From the NCBI RefSeq assembly GCF_040436345.1, contig NC_133221.1:20457165-20521164 (forward strand): a stretch of 64,000 nucleotides of DNA. Direction: 5' to 3'. The translations under genes and the position numbers were made by a program. Below are positions 35,959 through 47,544 of the stretch, one piece after another. This DNA is from Pagrus major. Its lineage: Eukaryota > Chordata > Actinopteri > Spariformes > Sparidae. How positions within the stretch are numbered: position 1 is the first letter of the stretch; each line of letters begins with the position of its first letter. The notes beneath the pieces were generated by a model. That model had not been told where the DNA came from. It searched no databases and was given only the letters and a program-made list of their open reading frames with translations.

Positions 35959-38900
35959 CTGCAACCACGCATTAACACACATCAACACAAAGGGAACTCT
36001 AACTTGCTATCATGCATTGTAGACTCTCAACTCTTAACTATATGCAAAACCCTACAGTATATGAATTAAGCCTTCTTATCCCTCATACCAAATGCCAATG
36101 ACCACTCAACCTCCACCAAACATCCACACCAACTCATCGTTACTCCCACTGCAGTTTGGAAGTGTTTGGACAGACATTCTGTTGTTTTTGCTCTGAATGA
36201 AACAATGACTATAAGGTTAAAGTGCCAACTCTCCACTTTAAGGGTGTTTGAGATTGTTTTTAACAACTGTGCAAACGACAGTACAGCTCCAAAAACCCAG
36301 AGCCACAGGTTCACTGTGTCAACCGTGTCAAGCTGAATATTTACTGATTTAATGAGGACCTTGAGGCAGAGGCCGATTGTTGCTAGATGCAGACTATGCA
36401 GTTGCATCGGGCTCCTGAAGCCACCAGGGGGCCCCCAAACAGCGTACTGGAGTGATGATCTGGACTAATTTTATTTACTGGCTTTCTGGAAGGTAGAGGG
36501 ATATTTACATATCAGTTTGTTTGTTTTTTTCCTTGAAAAATTTCCTCATATTAGATATAAACATTTTAACAAATGTTTCATTTATGCATATTTGGCATTT
36601 GTTATGATGCAGATTCTGTAAAGCCTGTAAGTTTTCAGGAGTTTCTTGATATAGGGGAGCCCCAAGGTTTCCCATATATTGTAATTTTCTCTAGGTTTAA
36701 ATTGCCAGGGTAAATTTCAGATGCCTATTTAAGTACACCACATGCACAGACAAAGTTGGGGCCTCTAAACAACATTTGGCATAGGGCCCCCAATGTAAAG
36801 GGGCTCAAATAGAGTTTTGCAACTATTATTTCTTCAGATAGTATGACTGTATTAAAATTGCATTAATTGATCGTTTTGAATTTTTTTCAACTGTTCACTT
36901 GTTATTTTTATGCTTAACGTATTTTTTTCTGTCCCTTTTGAGTTTCCTGTCAATGTTTGGTTGGGTTTAGGCCACACAAATACTGACCACTTTGGGTTAA
37001 AATACACCCTTTCACAACGATAAAAACGTTTTTGAAAAAAGAACTTCTCCTATGTACGTATTTGACACTGTAAAAACATAATTGGTCAGTTTTATTGATG
37101 GTCTGGAAGCAACAGTGTGATATATATATAATGCTTTCTTTAAGTTGTTATGGTGAATTTGTTTGTGTCAGTTATCTATTTACACACCCAGCAACTACAG
37201 AGCAACATCAGCATTCAGCTGGAGTTGTGTTCAGGACCATATATTTTGGCTCTGTTTTGGTCTCTACCAACTCCTACATAGCTCTTTAGCAGCTGAATGC
37301 TCCACAGTGTTTACCAGTAGTTACTATCTTTGTCTGTCTGTTGTTTGATGCTGAGCACGTAACATACAGCAGATTTATCTGAGCTTTTTAGGGAAACTTC
37401 TGCCTGCTGTGGTTGGAAAGACACTGATGGAAACAGTAAGAGTGAGCCAAAACAATGTTGTGGACCTAAAGTCCAAAACAATGAGCTGAAAGACACTAAA
37501 ATGCTCAGGAGAGCTAGAGAGAACTGTGAAAACGAGTGATAATTCTCTGTGGGTTTGTCACTTTAAGCAACTCCTTTTATATTACACATTCATTTGACCC
37601 ATTGTTAATATGAAAACATTAATTAGTGCAGCTTTAAATTGTGCTCATCCCAAACATTTATTAAATGACATGACAACAAATTAAAGGCCTGGTAGTATAC
37701 AGGTTGGGAGCAAAGGTTGGTCTCTGAGACACCTTAACCTTGTAGTCATTGTTTTTTAAATCCAATGTGTAAAGTAGAGGTCCAAACAATAAAAAAAAAA
37801 TGTGTGAATGTCAAAATGTTTACAGGCCGTACTGTAAATCACACTTCAACCCACCAGAGATGACAGAGTCGTTCCAGCCTTCCAAGTCAGTGGGGAGGCC
37901 TGAGGTGTTGGAGAAGCACTGGTCCAGCCGCACGTTCTCCTTATTCTCCTCCGCCTCCTTCTTGGGCCAGTCGGAGCCTCCGCCTCCCACACAGCCGCCC
38001 CCCAAAGATGATGTGTGTTGGTTCTCGGAGCTGCAGGAGCGAGAGAGCCGTCCGTCCGAACACCAGAGCCGCGGGGGTGAGCCCTGCTCACACCCTTCGT
38101 GGACACTGAGGGAACACAGGGGAGACAAATTAACGTTTATAGCAGCAACATCTGGAATTTAAATACAGAAGATTTTCATTCCACAAAGCAACATATATAT
38201 CATCAACATATCCTATTAAAAGGGTTAATCCTTCCATTAAAGCCAGCATTAGCTTTAACACCAGCACGACAACAAACAAAGCAACATATTTGTTTCTCAC
38301 AGTCCCAGTATGTCTGAGTCAGGACGCTTACACAAACAGATGTACGAGGTCAACCTGAGGACTCACCTCTCCTGTCTGTTCTTGGAAGCGAAGGCTCTCT
38401 GCAGTTCCTCCATGATGCAGCTAGGGGGCATGGGAGGGTGCATCATATTGCCTAGATGTGGGGACCCTGAGGAGTTGGCCAGGGACCCTCGCAGCGGCAG
38501 GGTCATTGAAGACAGGCTTTCTGTGGCCCTGGGTGGAGGCTCCTTGGGGAGGTAGGAGTTGGGCAGGTGAGTGGGGAGTGACACAGGGCCTGAATCTGAA
38601 AGGGAGGGATGAAAAGATGAGAAATGGAGGTGAATTAACAGAATTTCTCTCTTTTTTCATTTTCTTAACCTCATCATTTCGTGCAGGCTGTAGTTTATCT
38701 CAGGATACTGAGCTGAAGTTTGGGAAACGCATTTACATTTGTACTTACATTAATCATCTCATGACCCCTCAGATTTATCTTACTGACCTCCAGGATTGGA
38801 ACCACTCGACTAAACTAGTCTATAGTGTGTAAGTTTACAATTCAAAGTAGCAGTGACAGTACAATTCTGATGACATGGGGATTGCTGTATCAGTTTTAAT

Positions 38901-41900
38901 ACTAATAAAAATAATATTTAATATATAAGTCACAGGGTGGCGAACAAGCTCTTCTACTCTGTATGGAAACATCTGCGTTTGTTATCTCTTTCTGTTCAGA
39001 TTTTCTTCATTTTCAACCCATCTGTAGTTCAAACTGAGCAGAAACAGGTTTCATACAGCCGCCCTGTGAAGCACTTTCGCTGTATGTGACATACGAGACA
39101 CTCACCATCTCCACCACTCAGCTGGGGCAAAAGTTTCGGAGGTACTTGTGGTGGAGAAGTTCCTGGAGGAATCTCCTCTTCTGGTCTGTCTTCCATCTGC
39201 TCTCCCAGGTCCTGCAGCCCCTCAGGTAAATCCCCGGCAGGGTGCAACTCCTCGCCACCATCCTCATCCGGTAGTTGTATGTTCTCCTCCACCCGTTCAC
39301 AGTCCTGGAGAGGGGCAGCTACTGCAGAAAAAAAGAGATCAATTTGTTTGAAAAAAGTTACGTCGCATTTAAAGGCAGCTGGTGGAAACAGCTTATAAGG
39401 CAAATCAGGCGGTTATGAAGCAATTACTATACATCACAGCCTGGTTATAACTGGCATGACTGATGAAAACATTGCCTGCTTAAACTAAAACATACATATT
39501 GTAGACCTCTCACAGAGACAGAGAGTGGCAGGCGGCAAACAATGTCATTGAATTGTCTTTGCTGCCCTCTAATGGTTCATTTGTGGAGGTTCGATTCAAA
39601 CACAAGTGTGTCAGTTTCGTCTGCTTCATAACTTTGTGAATATCATAAAAAATACACAATTAATTCAAATAATTACTCAACAGCAGGTTTTCTTGGTCAA
39701 AGAAAGCAGCATAAAAAACAATCCCTCCCTCTCTATTAGATTGTTTCAAGTATTTCATCAAATTGATCACAGCAATCTCACACTCTCATATTGATCTTCT
39801 ATGAAGCTGCGGAAAAGACACCCACCCACTATACAAATCCATTTTTCCCTCGCCTGTTGCTTCTGCAGCTCTATCATGTCCATTGATTAGTTGACTGGAC
39901 AGTACAGCGAAGGATTGACCCACCTGGAGGGGGATGCTCCTCCTCAGGACCAAGGTATTCCACACTGCTGACTGTGAGGTTTGGGTGCAAAGGTCCCCCG
40001 AATCCTCCGAGCAGGACTGTGCCATCTGAGCAGCAGCCCTGGGTGGGGGAGTTCGGGTCGTGGCATAGAAGACTGCTGGATAATGCTACATCTGGGAAAG
40101 GATCAGAAGTGGAGAATGATGTGCAGCTGTGGTGATTTCTGTGTTGTGGATAAACAAAACTAAACCTCAATTCACTGCAGGCTGGGACTTTTGGAGGAAA
40201 TCAGTCCATTTCCACTGCAGGGACCAGGGTCTTAATTAAGTTCAAGGGACATTATTCACCCCCCAAAAAGTCCCCTGCTTTCCAAAAGTTCATGAACCTT
40301 GGGGATGGGGCTTGCAGCACTGAACATTTATGATTGGTCGGGTACTCGCAGCATTTGTTACAGCCACCGTTTTTAGTCTGCTTCCACAAGTTTGTTTTTT
40401 GTTCATTATGCTTTGACACATCAACACAGACTTACAGAAGAAAGCATACAACAGGTTATTATTATATAGTTATTATATTATTGTCATTTTATTTATATCA
40501 TTGTTATTGTCACGTGTGAAAACAATTTGTTTGAAACAGCCATTTTTCATATGTTAGCGGACAAATTGCTTTTTGCGGTTGTTTAATGGTGGCCTTAAAG
40601 GGCAAATCACCACCGCATATAGAAAAACACTACTAGAAAACACAAAAAACAACTGCAAATAACAAAACACTACTGCAACAACTACAAATCAAAAAACACA
40701 ACCGTGTTTTTCTCGCAGTGTTTTTTCATTTGAAGTTGTGATTTGCACTTCAGGGCCATTGTAGTCTTTAGACTGTGGAGGAAACACAGACAACAAAAGG
40801 CTGAAAGAACCTTTAAGATTGTTGAAAAGTACTCCCTGCCCTAAATTTTAATACGCTAAATTTCCAGGTATGTTGAGTGTAAATGTGTCTATTGGGAGCA
40901 GAGTTAGAGCACCTGCTGGAGGGACACACTGAAACACTGTCAACAGACCTCTGATGTGACCGACTGTCAACATTTCCCTAAGTGACATTCCCTCTTTATG
41001 TCACCTTGATTCAATAACGCTCTCCATGACAGCCAGAGCATCACATTTAGCCTTGTGTTCAGCAAATATAAAGCTTGACATACTGCAGATGCCTGCTATG
41101 CCTGCTTTTAAAAGCAGGCCCACAAGGTCACTGTGTACTGTTTCAGCGGAATTGATTATTGTTGCGTTATCATTTTACACAATTCAGACTTCCAAATTAA
41201 TGGTTGGGAGCAAACTGGAATAATTTGAGTTTTGTTTTACAGTTTTTGTTCCTCATCTTGCAGGAAAGTGCTGCTACTAGTTTTTAGTCCCTGAATGGTT
41301 CAGGCCCAAAATACATCTCTGATATGCTTGAAGGCTCTTAGACCAACAGACTCAGGTCAGGTGGTACAACCCAGAATCAAAACCAAACCTGGTAAAGAAA
41401 CATTTAGCTGCAACAAACTGCCAGAAGATCTTAGATTCTGGAAGTAGACCACTGGTCACTCCCGACAGGGAAGTGACGTCTAAGGTTTCTGACTAAGCTC
41501 CATTTGTGGGTTCTCTGTCTGGTGCTCTAAAAACACACAGTCCTGGCTACTTCCATATATTTTTGTTTTATTCTGCTGTATGTGCTTTGTGCTTTTTATA
41601 AAACGTATATCTTTTAATCCTCTTTTAAAGTAATATTCTATGTTTCTTTTAATCCTTTTGTTTCTATTTATCAAAAGCTCACCGAATTATAGAAACAAAC
41701 GTTCCATTGTTGTTGCTATGTGTCTCTCATGTGTTACCATTACATTTGAGCTGCAGAGCTAAGCATCCAAGTTTTTCTGAGAAATAAACACCAGGAGATG
41801 TTTGAAAATCCCCAGTAGGTCGTTTAACAAAGCGTACCGCTGTTCTGAAGGTGTTTCCAGAATTCCTCAAAGAGTCGTTTAACCATCTGGATGAAAAAAT

Positions 41901-42597
41901 ATAAACACAATAAAATGTGTTTTAAAATCTGTTTGTTCATTTTGTACAACATGAACCAAACTTAAAGCATTCATCATTTATATTCGTCTCTGCTGATGTT
42001 GCATTCTGGATTTGAGTTTTTTGAGCAGAATAACGTTCACATTCTCACTGAGTGCTAGGACATAAGTCATTTCTCATTCCCTGGATAGGAAACAGAGCAG
42101 AATCTTTTGTCTCTGAGCAGTTTTTTCATTCAGATGGTTGGACAATTCTTTGATCTGGGAATACATTCAGAACAGCAGTAAGTGTAAAAATCAAACAACA
42201 CCGAATCAAAAATATGAGTCAGTGCGAAGCCAGCGAGCACCGTTTGATTGTCTCTTCCTAGCAAATGCTGCGCTGCTCATCTCAGTGGTTTCAACAAAGC
42301 AAAAAATGTATAAAAGTCTTCTCTAGCATCATTATAAATTCAAACAGTTGGAGGATGACTTCACCCAAACTTGTTCGTGCATCTGTTTGTGGATGTGAAC
42401 CTGGAAATCTACTTCTACATCCGGCGTCGTACCTGTGGAACTCTGCTTGAGCTTCTCGTTTTTCTTTTTCCTCCACTTCCACGGCTTGAAGATGCGCCCC
42501 AAGGTGGCCAGCTTGCTGTTGCGTCGGATGGGTGGAGTGTGGACCCCGCTCACCAGGCAGCCGGTTCGCAGCACCCTCTGCTGGTCCACCAACTCTA
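28402..42597 (-). CDS. phactr3: phactr3, phosphatase and actin regulator 3 (5' end not identified)
   Basis: Nuclear-scaffold and actin-associated PP1 regulator (scapinin). Eleven coding exons on the minus strand are recovered, about 510 residues, covering all but the extreme N-terminus. The protein carries a basic [20 protein letters not shown] block with [10 protein letters not shown] (NLS-like), an acidic/Pro-rich middle, and three C-terminal RPEL motifs that bind G-actin. The PP1-binding C-terminus [10 protein letters not shown]...RADKPWTR ends in LTRFHRP. All visible introns are GT-AG and in phase. The N-terminal RPEL motif found in human PHACTR3 (ALEKKMAGRQGREELIKKG) was not found. The gene converges on sycp2, as in human. 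The closeness of the RPEL repeats and the FHRP end to human PHACTR3, together with synteny, decides it over PHACTR1, 2 and 4. A duplicate phactr3 elsewhere in the genome is possible. Confidence 0.92.
29258..29559. repeat. Teleost interspersed repeat (ATTAATCGATTA type) in phactr3 intron
   Basis: Starts GGCCGCAACTAAAGATTATT and ends CGATTAATCGTTGCAGCTCT, so the ends are inverted relatives. The interior has the repeated ATTAATCGATTATC motif. I recognise this as a very common fish element of MITE type. Two more degraded copies lie near 54190-54440 and 61570-61960. Confidence 0.7.
30003..30017. repeat. Poly-A run in phactr3 intron
   Basis: About 14 A residues in a row on the + strand, without a recognisable retroelement attached. 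Confidence 0.8.
32641..32765. repeat. Partial copy of a fish repeat (ACCTCCGCCAAGGAGG end)
   Basis: Begins ACCTCCGCCAAGGAGG and continues through GTCAGCAGGATTAGACAAAA and ACTACTGAACGGATC. The same family occurs more completely at 43463-43716, which ends in the inverted form GGCCCTGGCGGAGGTATG. Confidence 0.65.
33132..33421. mobile_element. MITE with perfect 23-bp inverted repeats, itself invaded
   Basis: Positions 33132-33154 (TTAAAGCAACACTATG and seven more) are the exact reverse complement of 33399-33421. Inside, 33290-33365 contains a LINE-tail-like phrase (CCGCGACACTGCAAAGGATA) ending in GATG/GGAT tandem copies. Confidence 0.85.
33766..33782. repeat. Poly-A run
   Basis: About 16 A residues on the + strand within the phactr3 intron. 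Confidence 0.8.
35959..37854 (-). other. phactr3: phactr3 intron without recognised genes
   Basis: AT-rich intron between the EENKENV exon and the first visible RPEL exon. No splice-bounded open frame was seen on either strand. A short TA run lies at 37120-37130. Confidence 0.6.
37855..40091 (-). CDS. phactr3: phactr3 middle exons, acidic and Pro-rich linker
   Basis: In transcript order the exons are 39924-40091, 39106-39321, 38367-38595 and 37855-38105. The first two are divergent: [20 protein letters not shown] opens an Asn/Gly/Glu linker, and the second is Glu/Pro-rich ([20 protein letters not shown]). The third has [17 protein letters not shown] and [16 protein letters not shown], matching human TGSPHLTTVHRPLPPS and VIEELHRALATKHRQ. 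The fourth has [11 protein letters not shown] and GWNDSVISG, matching human EENKENL and ALNDSIISG. Phases 1, 1, 1, 2, 1 are consistent across the block. Confidence 0.88.
40092..42432 (-). other. phactr3: phactr3 intron where the RPEL-N exon would be expected
   Basis: A 2.3-kb interval read on the minus strand for a segment resembling RQGREELIKKGLL; none was found. A degraded LINE-like patch is at about 41285-41470. A 49-base ATG-started, splice-bounded candidate (41836-41884 on the minus strand, [16 protein letters not shown]) ends in the right phase for the next exon but would break the frame as an internal exon. Confidence 0.5.
42433..42597 (-). CDS. phactr3: phactr3 conserved basic N-terminal exon
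   Basis: Encodes [40 protein letters not shown] and [14 protein letters not shown]; human has [20 protein letters not shown]. The acceptor is CACTGCAG and the donor CCACAG|GTACGA. It enters with one borrowed base, so at least one further coding exon lies 5' (higher coordinate). It leaves in phase 1, which joins directly to 40091. In human the next exon would supply the first RPEL motif. Confidence 0.93.
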
Positions 42598-43462
42598 CTG
42601 CAGTGACAGTGGAGATAGGAAAGAAGCCCAGAGGAGGGTTGGGAGTTGTTACAGGGGGATGAAATTGGGTGAGGGTGTGAAGCAGGGAAAAAGAGGGCAA
42701 CGAGTGTGAAGGGTTTAGGGTGGAGGGATAATCACCAAGAAGTAGGTGAGAGGAGACAGAGAGAGAGGGAGAGAGAGAAACCAGAGCACAATTAGTATGC
42801 CCACCTTACTGAATAAACCATGATGGACTCCAAGTGCTGTGAACAGATTGAATTAGACAGACTAATCTGATGAAGGCACACTCCCTCACGGCTGTTATTT
42901 CCCCACGAATCCCCTCCCACCAAGATACGCGTCACACATCAAAATAAATAACTCTCGCTCTCCAAATTTGGAGGGAACATAAGAGCACACAGACACAGAG
43001 AGACTCATAAGACTACAAAAGAAGCATTTCCCCCGAGACCAACAGGTGTGCCAGCCTCGCTGCTTTCCCAGAAACAGCATCAGACTCTGCTGCCTGGAAA
43101 AACAGGGCTGATTGTTTTATTGTGTCGGCCGTCTTTTTTTCTAATGTACTCTGCTACATGTTTATGTCCTCTGTCCGTGTCCTCCAAGTGATCAGTGTTT
43201 TCACACAGGCGCACATATCTCTGCAAGATGTTCCATAGTGTCAAAGAACAGGCACTAAACATGGACAGCATGCAGTGTGTTTTTCCCATTGCATCCCAAA
43301 AATGTGTTATGTGTTCATGTCTTCCATGTTTCTTATGATTGAGAAAGACCCTCCCTGGGTTCACATTAAATAGGCTAATGAAAATACACATCAACTTAAA
43401 GACACACAGAAGGCCATAACCAAACATGCTTTAGACATCATGAAGTGAGTTAGTGAGCTGAT

Positions 43463-43716
43463 TACCTCTGCAGAGGAAGTTATGTTTCCACATGGATTAC
43501 ACAAAAACTACTTTCTCCCCCGTTAAACTTTTGGTGCGGGTCTGGATAACAAGACAGATCAAGGAACATTTCTCACTTTCTTTTACATCAGGAGATAGGG
43601 CGTTTTCAACATTTTCATTAACTTGTCAGGGAATAATGCATGAATCTTGATGGAAAAAAATCAGGCCTATTTCGGTGGCTCGTATCTTTAGCCTCTTTGG
43701 CCCTGGCGGAGGTATG
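43463..43716. mobile_element. Non-autonomous repeat with inverted ACCTCYGC ends
   Basis: Left end ACCTCTGCAGAGGAAGTTAT, right end TTTGGCCCTGGCGGAGGTAT. The interior phrase AGATAGGGCGTTTTCAACAT and the neighbouring AATAATGCATGAATCTTGAT are ones I recognise from many teleost introns. No coding frame is present. Confidence 0.7.
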
Positions 43717-43794
43717 CTAAAAGATTCAACAGATTTTGTTTCAGTTTATGGAGCAACTTTTCTCTAGCATCATGTTATTATAATCACCAACTGA

Positions 43795-43990
43795 TACATG
43801 CTAGCATGCTAACCAGCTAGCAGCAGATCCTAAAACCTCCTCCTCCCAGCAGTCCAAAGCTCCGGTGCTAGCACTGTAAACACCAAACACACCATCCAGC
43901 TAGCTGCACTGCTAACTGAGCTAACAAGCTAACAGTAGCTATAGTCAAGGAAGTATAAACAGAATACAGTTAGCAGTTACTCTGGTGATA
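43795..43990. repeat. GCTAGC/GCTAAC-rich interspersed sequence
   Basis: Dense GCTAGC, GCTAAC and TAGCTA words, a composition typical of a fish repeat related to the one at 60392-60790. Borders are uncertain. Confidence 0.4.
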
Positions 43991-44937
43991 TACTGCCCCT
44001 ATGTACTGGGTGTATGAATTCAAATGCACCTTTAACACATTTCTAGGAAACTTCTAACAGGCTTCACTTCTGCTGATCACGCCAGCTTAACTTCCAGCTA
44101 GTTCCTGTACGTCCCCTCAGCAGGACACTGAACTGAAGTGAGTTGTTGCAACTCATTTCCAACTAGTTTCTGTCAGGTCAGTAGGTACAAACCAGTTGCA
44201 AGTCTCCAGGAAATGTATCATTAACAACTATTCATTAATTGCTTGTTAGAAAATAGAAGAATGTTATTCATAAAAAATATGACATTATAAATATAATTAT
44301 TGTGGTAATGTAGGGCCAGTTTCAAAGAAATTTCAAATGCTTGGTAATTACCACCTACTTGCCATGAAATATCCAGACCTGTGAAATGAAGTGTTACCAA
44401 TTCATCTATATTAATGAATGAGCCGTCCCCATCTACTGTGCAACTATCCCTGCACTGAGATCCTTTTCCTCTCTCTCCAAATGTAAACTTGTATTTCAAT
44501 GAATGATGGCTGTGACTCATATCAGCCAAAGTGTGGGTCTGCAGATCCATGTGCGCACATCGCTGCCGGGCTGCCCGCATGCGGTCACAAAGAGAGCCAA
44601 GAAAGAGGAAATGTACAGCGATTGCCATGTATTCAACAGCTACATACGTCAATGTGACAAAAAAAAAACGCAGCCATATCTGCCTTCGGGAGGCTGATAT
44701 CTTTGTTCAAATATTCAGCTAAGGAGGAGGCGAGGATTTGTGATGGGGGAGGTTGGGGAGAGGAGGAGGAGGGCGGCGGGGGGTGCAGAGTGGCTCAGGG
44801 TGTGATATGGAGTACAGTGATGGAGGAGGGAGTATACAGCTGACTCCTTTTCATTTTTTTTTTCTATTCTTGCAGCTCCTTGCTTCTTCCCTGAAGCACA
44901 TGGGAGGGGAGTAGGTAGTGATGGGAGTGATGGGTGG

Positions 44938-45190
44938 ATGAGAGGAGAGAAGAGGAGAGGAAACAAGGAGAGAATAGGAGGAACAAGGAGAGGAAAGAAA
45001 GGGAAAGGTGGAAAGGAAAAGGGAGTGAGAAACAAAGAAAAGAGAACCAAGAGAGAAAAGGAGAAAGAGGAAGAGAGGAGGAAAGAAAATAGAATAAATT
45101 GTAGTGGTGAGAGGCAGGGGAGAATCAAGCAGACAAGTGGAAAAAGAAAACTACTTGCAAGACAGAAAAAAAGAGGCAGAAGTAAAGGAG
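44938..45190. repeat. Polypurine (GA-rich) tract
   Basis: The + strand is nearly all A and G for about 170 bases (44938-45108) and still strongly purine-rich to 45190. Similar tracts occur at 45374-45510 and 45722-45830. G-runs at 44728-44785 (GGGGGAGG, GGCGGGGGG) precede it. Reading frames through these tracts are compositional artefacts. Confidence 0.85.
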
Positions 45191-45499
45191 AATAGATGAA
45201 AGGAGGTAATTTCCAGTTTAGCGTTTGACCGTAAAAGTTCCGGGAAACAGGTCAGTTGACCATGCACACCCGTCTCACCGTGTCATCATCACTTCTGTCA
45301 CACATGCAGCGTGGCAGACGTGGCGCCGCACGCAGAATCCAGGTCAAGCTCGAAGGAAGCGCACCCAGTCGCGCAGAGAAAAAAAAAAAAAAAGCTTAAG
45401 AGAAGGAGGAAGGGGGGGGTAGGAGGGGGGAGAGGCGTTGTGTTTGTGTGTGTGGAGAGAGAGAGAGAAGAGAGAAGGGGGGAGAGGAGGAGGAGGAGG

Positions 45500-45900
45500 T
45501 GGGGTCAGGCCCGCTGCTGTTGCCATGGCGACCACATCCAGATGCTGCCGCAGCAGTGGGAGCCAGCGGGAGGAGCGAGCCAGTCTGTAGCTTAGAGGAG
45601 AGGAGGAGAGCAGAGGAGCCCCCTATACACAGACACTGCCTGCCACATCTAAAGCCAGTGGCAGCGCCCAGTGCATTGTGGGTAGGGGGGTGAAGCCACA
45701 TGGAGGAACGAGATCTGTCTGCATTTTTGAAAGAGGGAAGGAGATGGTGGGGGGAGGAGGAGGAGGAGAGAAGGGGGATTCCAGGGAGAGGAGGCGAGAA
45801 GGAGAGATGGGAGGGGGCTGTTGCTATACGGAAGAGCTTGCAGGAGAATGTGGGCTCATCCAATCACGGAGCGGCTATTTATAATGCATATCAAGTAACT
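45500..45900 (-). promoter_or_regulatory. Candidate promoter region, possibly phactr3 5' end
   Basis: A CpG-containing, mixed GC/GA-rich segment has a near-perfect RFX X-box GTTGCCATGGCGAC at 45519-45532. A TATAAATA reads on the minus strand at 45883-45876. CCAAT is nearby at 45860-45864 on the + strand. It lies 2.9 kb 5' of the first recognised phactr3 exon. Orientation and gene assignment are inferences, and no first exon with the required phase was found. Confidence 0.3.
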
Positions 45901-47143
45901 CTTCATTTTTCATAGAAGGGGTGGTTGTTGAGCGAAAATGACAGGAGTCTGGGCAAAGCACAGGAATTAGGTGAAAACACATGCATGCACATGGAGATTT
46001 CATTTATCCGCCCGGATGAGGATGTATGGACGTGTGTGCCAGATAAGCATGAATGGACTACATGCACCATGTGGGGATGATGTGCGGTTCTAATTAATAT
46101 GCCAATGCTAAATAGGATTTATTAAATCCATGTGTCATGCTGATGCAGTGGACCAATAGTCTGTTTGCTGTCCGCCCATAGTCCTCTCCAACACAAGTCT
46201 GCACACTGTTATTCCAATCAGGCGGTGGCGTCACGGCTTTACACAAGATAAAAGATTAAACTCCAAACAGAAAACACCATATAATTCACTAAAATACCTC
46301 AGGAATGCTGGCAAACATAAACTTTGAATGCTGAAGTAGTGCAGAGCGAACTCAGAAATGATTTAAGAGTGGAATAAAGTGGGCAATATGATAATGTGAC
46401 TTGGCAAGAAAGCTCCAACAGAGAGTGTTAGTGTGCCACCAGGGACCACACCCCACTTAACCAGCTTGTCAGCACATTCAGGAGCATAAGATCTCTCCCC
46501 ACATGCACACACACTGAGCACATCCCCCTTCCCTGTGCCTAAGGTGAGCTAACAAACAGATATGTGCTGTACTCAAACACAGGAAGTCCAACATTGAAAG
46601 GCAACTTTATCAATGATGAAGTGCCACACACCCAATCTCCCTGTTGCGACACTGACAAAGACTGTGAGTGAGCAACAAATACAGCTGAATCTGTTTCTGA
46701 CCTTTTCAGATTTCACAATGAAAGGGATTCACACTGAGAAGTAGTATAGTATCAGCAGCATAGTTTCAGCAGTGAGCTTGTACGAGGGGAAGCCTTGCTT
46801 TGCTGAATCACCTGACATGCCGATCTAATGAGTGGGTTTGTGTTTTTAAAACTGTCTCTTATTCTTTAGTATTAAAAGACAGAACAAAACAGCGACTGAG
46901 GATTAATCTAGTGGGACACAAATGTGTCAATTACTGCGACTCTTCTTACAAGCACAAACACAATCAGCCCTCAGATTTCTGGAATAGCAAAGTTGAAAAG
47001 GCTTTGGAGGGCTGTCAAGTGGTGCAGGAAATACTATTTGTCCTTTGAGTTACAGTACAACATAACTTAAAACGAGTACAGTCTACAGTTCTATTTTCAT
47101 TTGGTTAGCTGAGGCAGACAATTTGAAGAAATTTGCCTGATAC

Positions 47144-47544
47144 TTTAAAGGGGCTCTCCAGAGCTTCTGTGTTGTGCTGGAAGCCGGTTGTCTATTTATG
47201 TTAGTAGACTCCTTTTCTAAACTAACGTTAGCTTCCGTTGCTCTCTGTTAGCTGAGCAGAGAGAGGCTCTGAGACGAGGCAATCGAGAACGTGTATAAAG
47301 TCGCATCCTTTGGACTGTCGCAGAAAATCCGACACGAGTACTTCACAAAGAAATCCACTGTCCAGCAGCATTCAACAACTAAAGGAAATTGTCCACAGGC
47401 TTGTATAGGTAACCCAGAGAGACAGGGAAGCTCTCATTTCTCATTTAGTTATGATCATACGCTCATCATCGCTAACATAGGGACAATAAAAAAGCAATTT
47501 ATGCATGTAAAGTGCAACAAATTGTTAAATAGAGCCCCTTTAAA
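47144..47544. mobile_element. MITE, 401 bp, with perfect 14-bp inverted repeats
   Basis: TTTAAAGGGGCTCT at 47144-47157 and its exact reverse complement AGAGCCCCTTTAAA at 47531-47544. Open frame within it is short and not transposase-like. Confidence 0.75.

Noticed and set aside
41836-41884. Possible extra phactr3 exon [16 protein letters not shown] on the minus strand
   Set aside because: It has AG and GT signals but phase 0 to 1. As an internal exon after the basic exon it gives a stop. It could only be an alternative first exon, and I have no evidence for one.
45270-45300. Minus-strand MCDRSDDDT followed by GTGAGA as a phactr3 first exon
   Set aside because: It ends in phase 0, whereas the next known exon needs phase 1 and would begin with TAG.
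45344-45863. Minus-strand Pro/Ser-rich frames (MATAAGLTPPPPPP and others)
   Set aside because: They arise from the polypurine/polypyrimidine tract. There is no donor of the phase needed by phactr3 and no similarity to its N-terminus.
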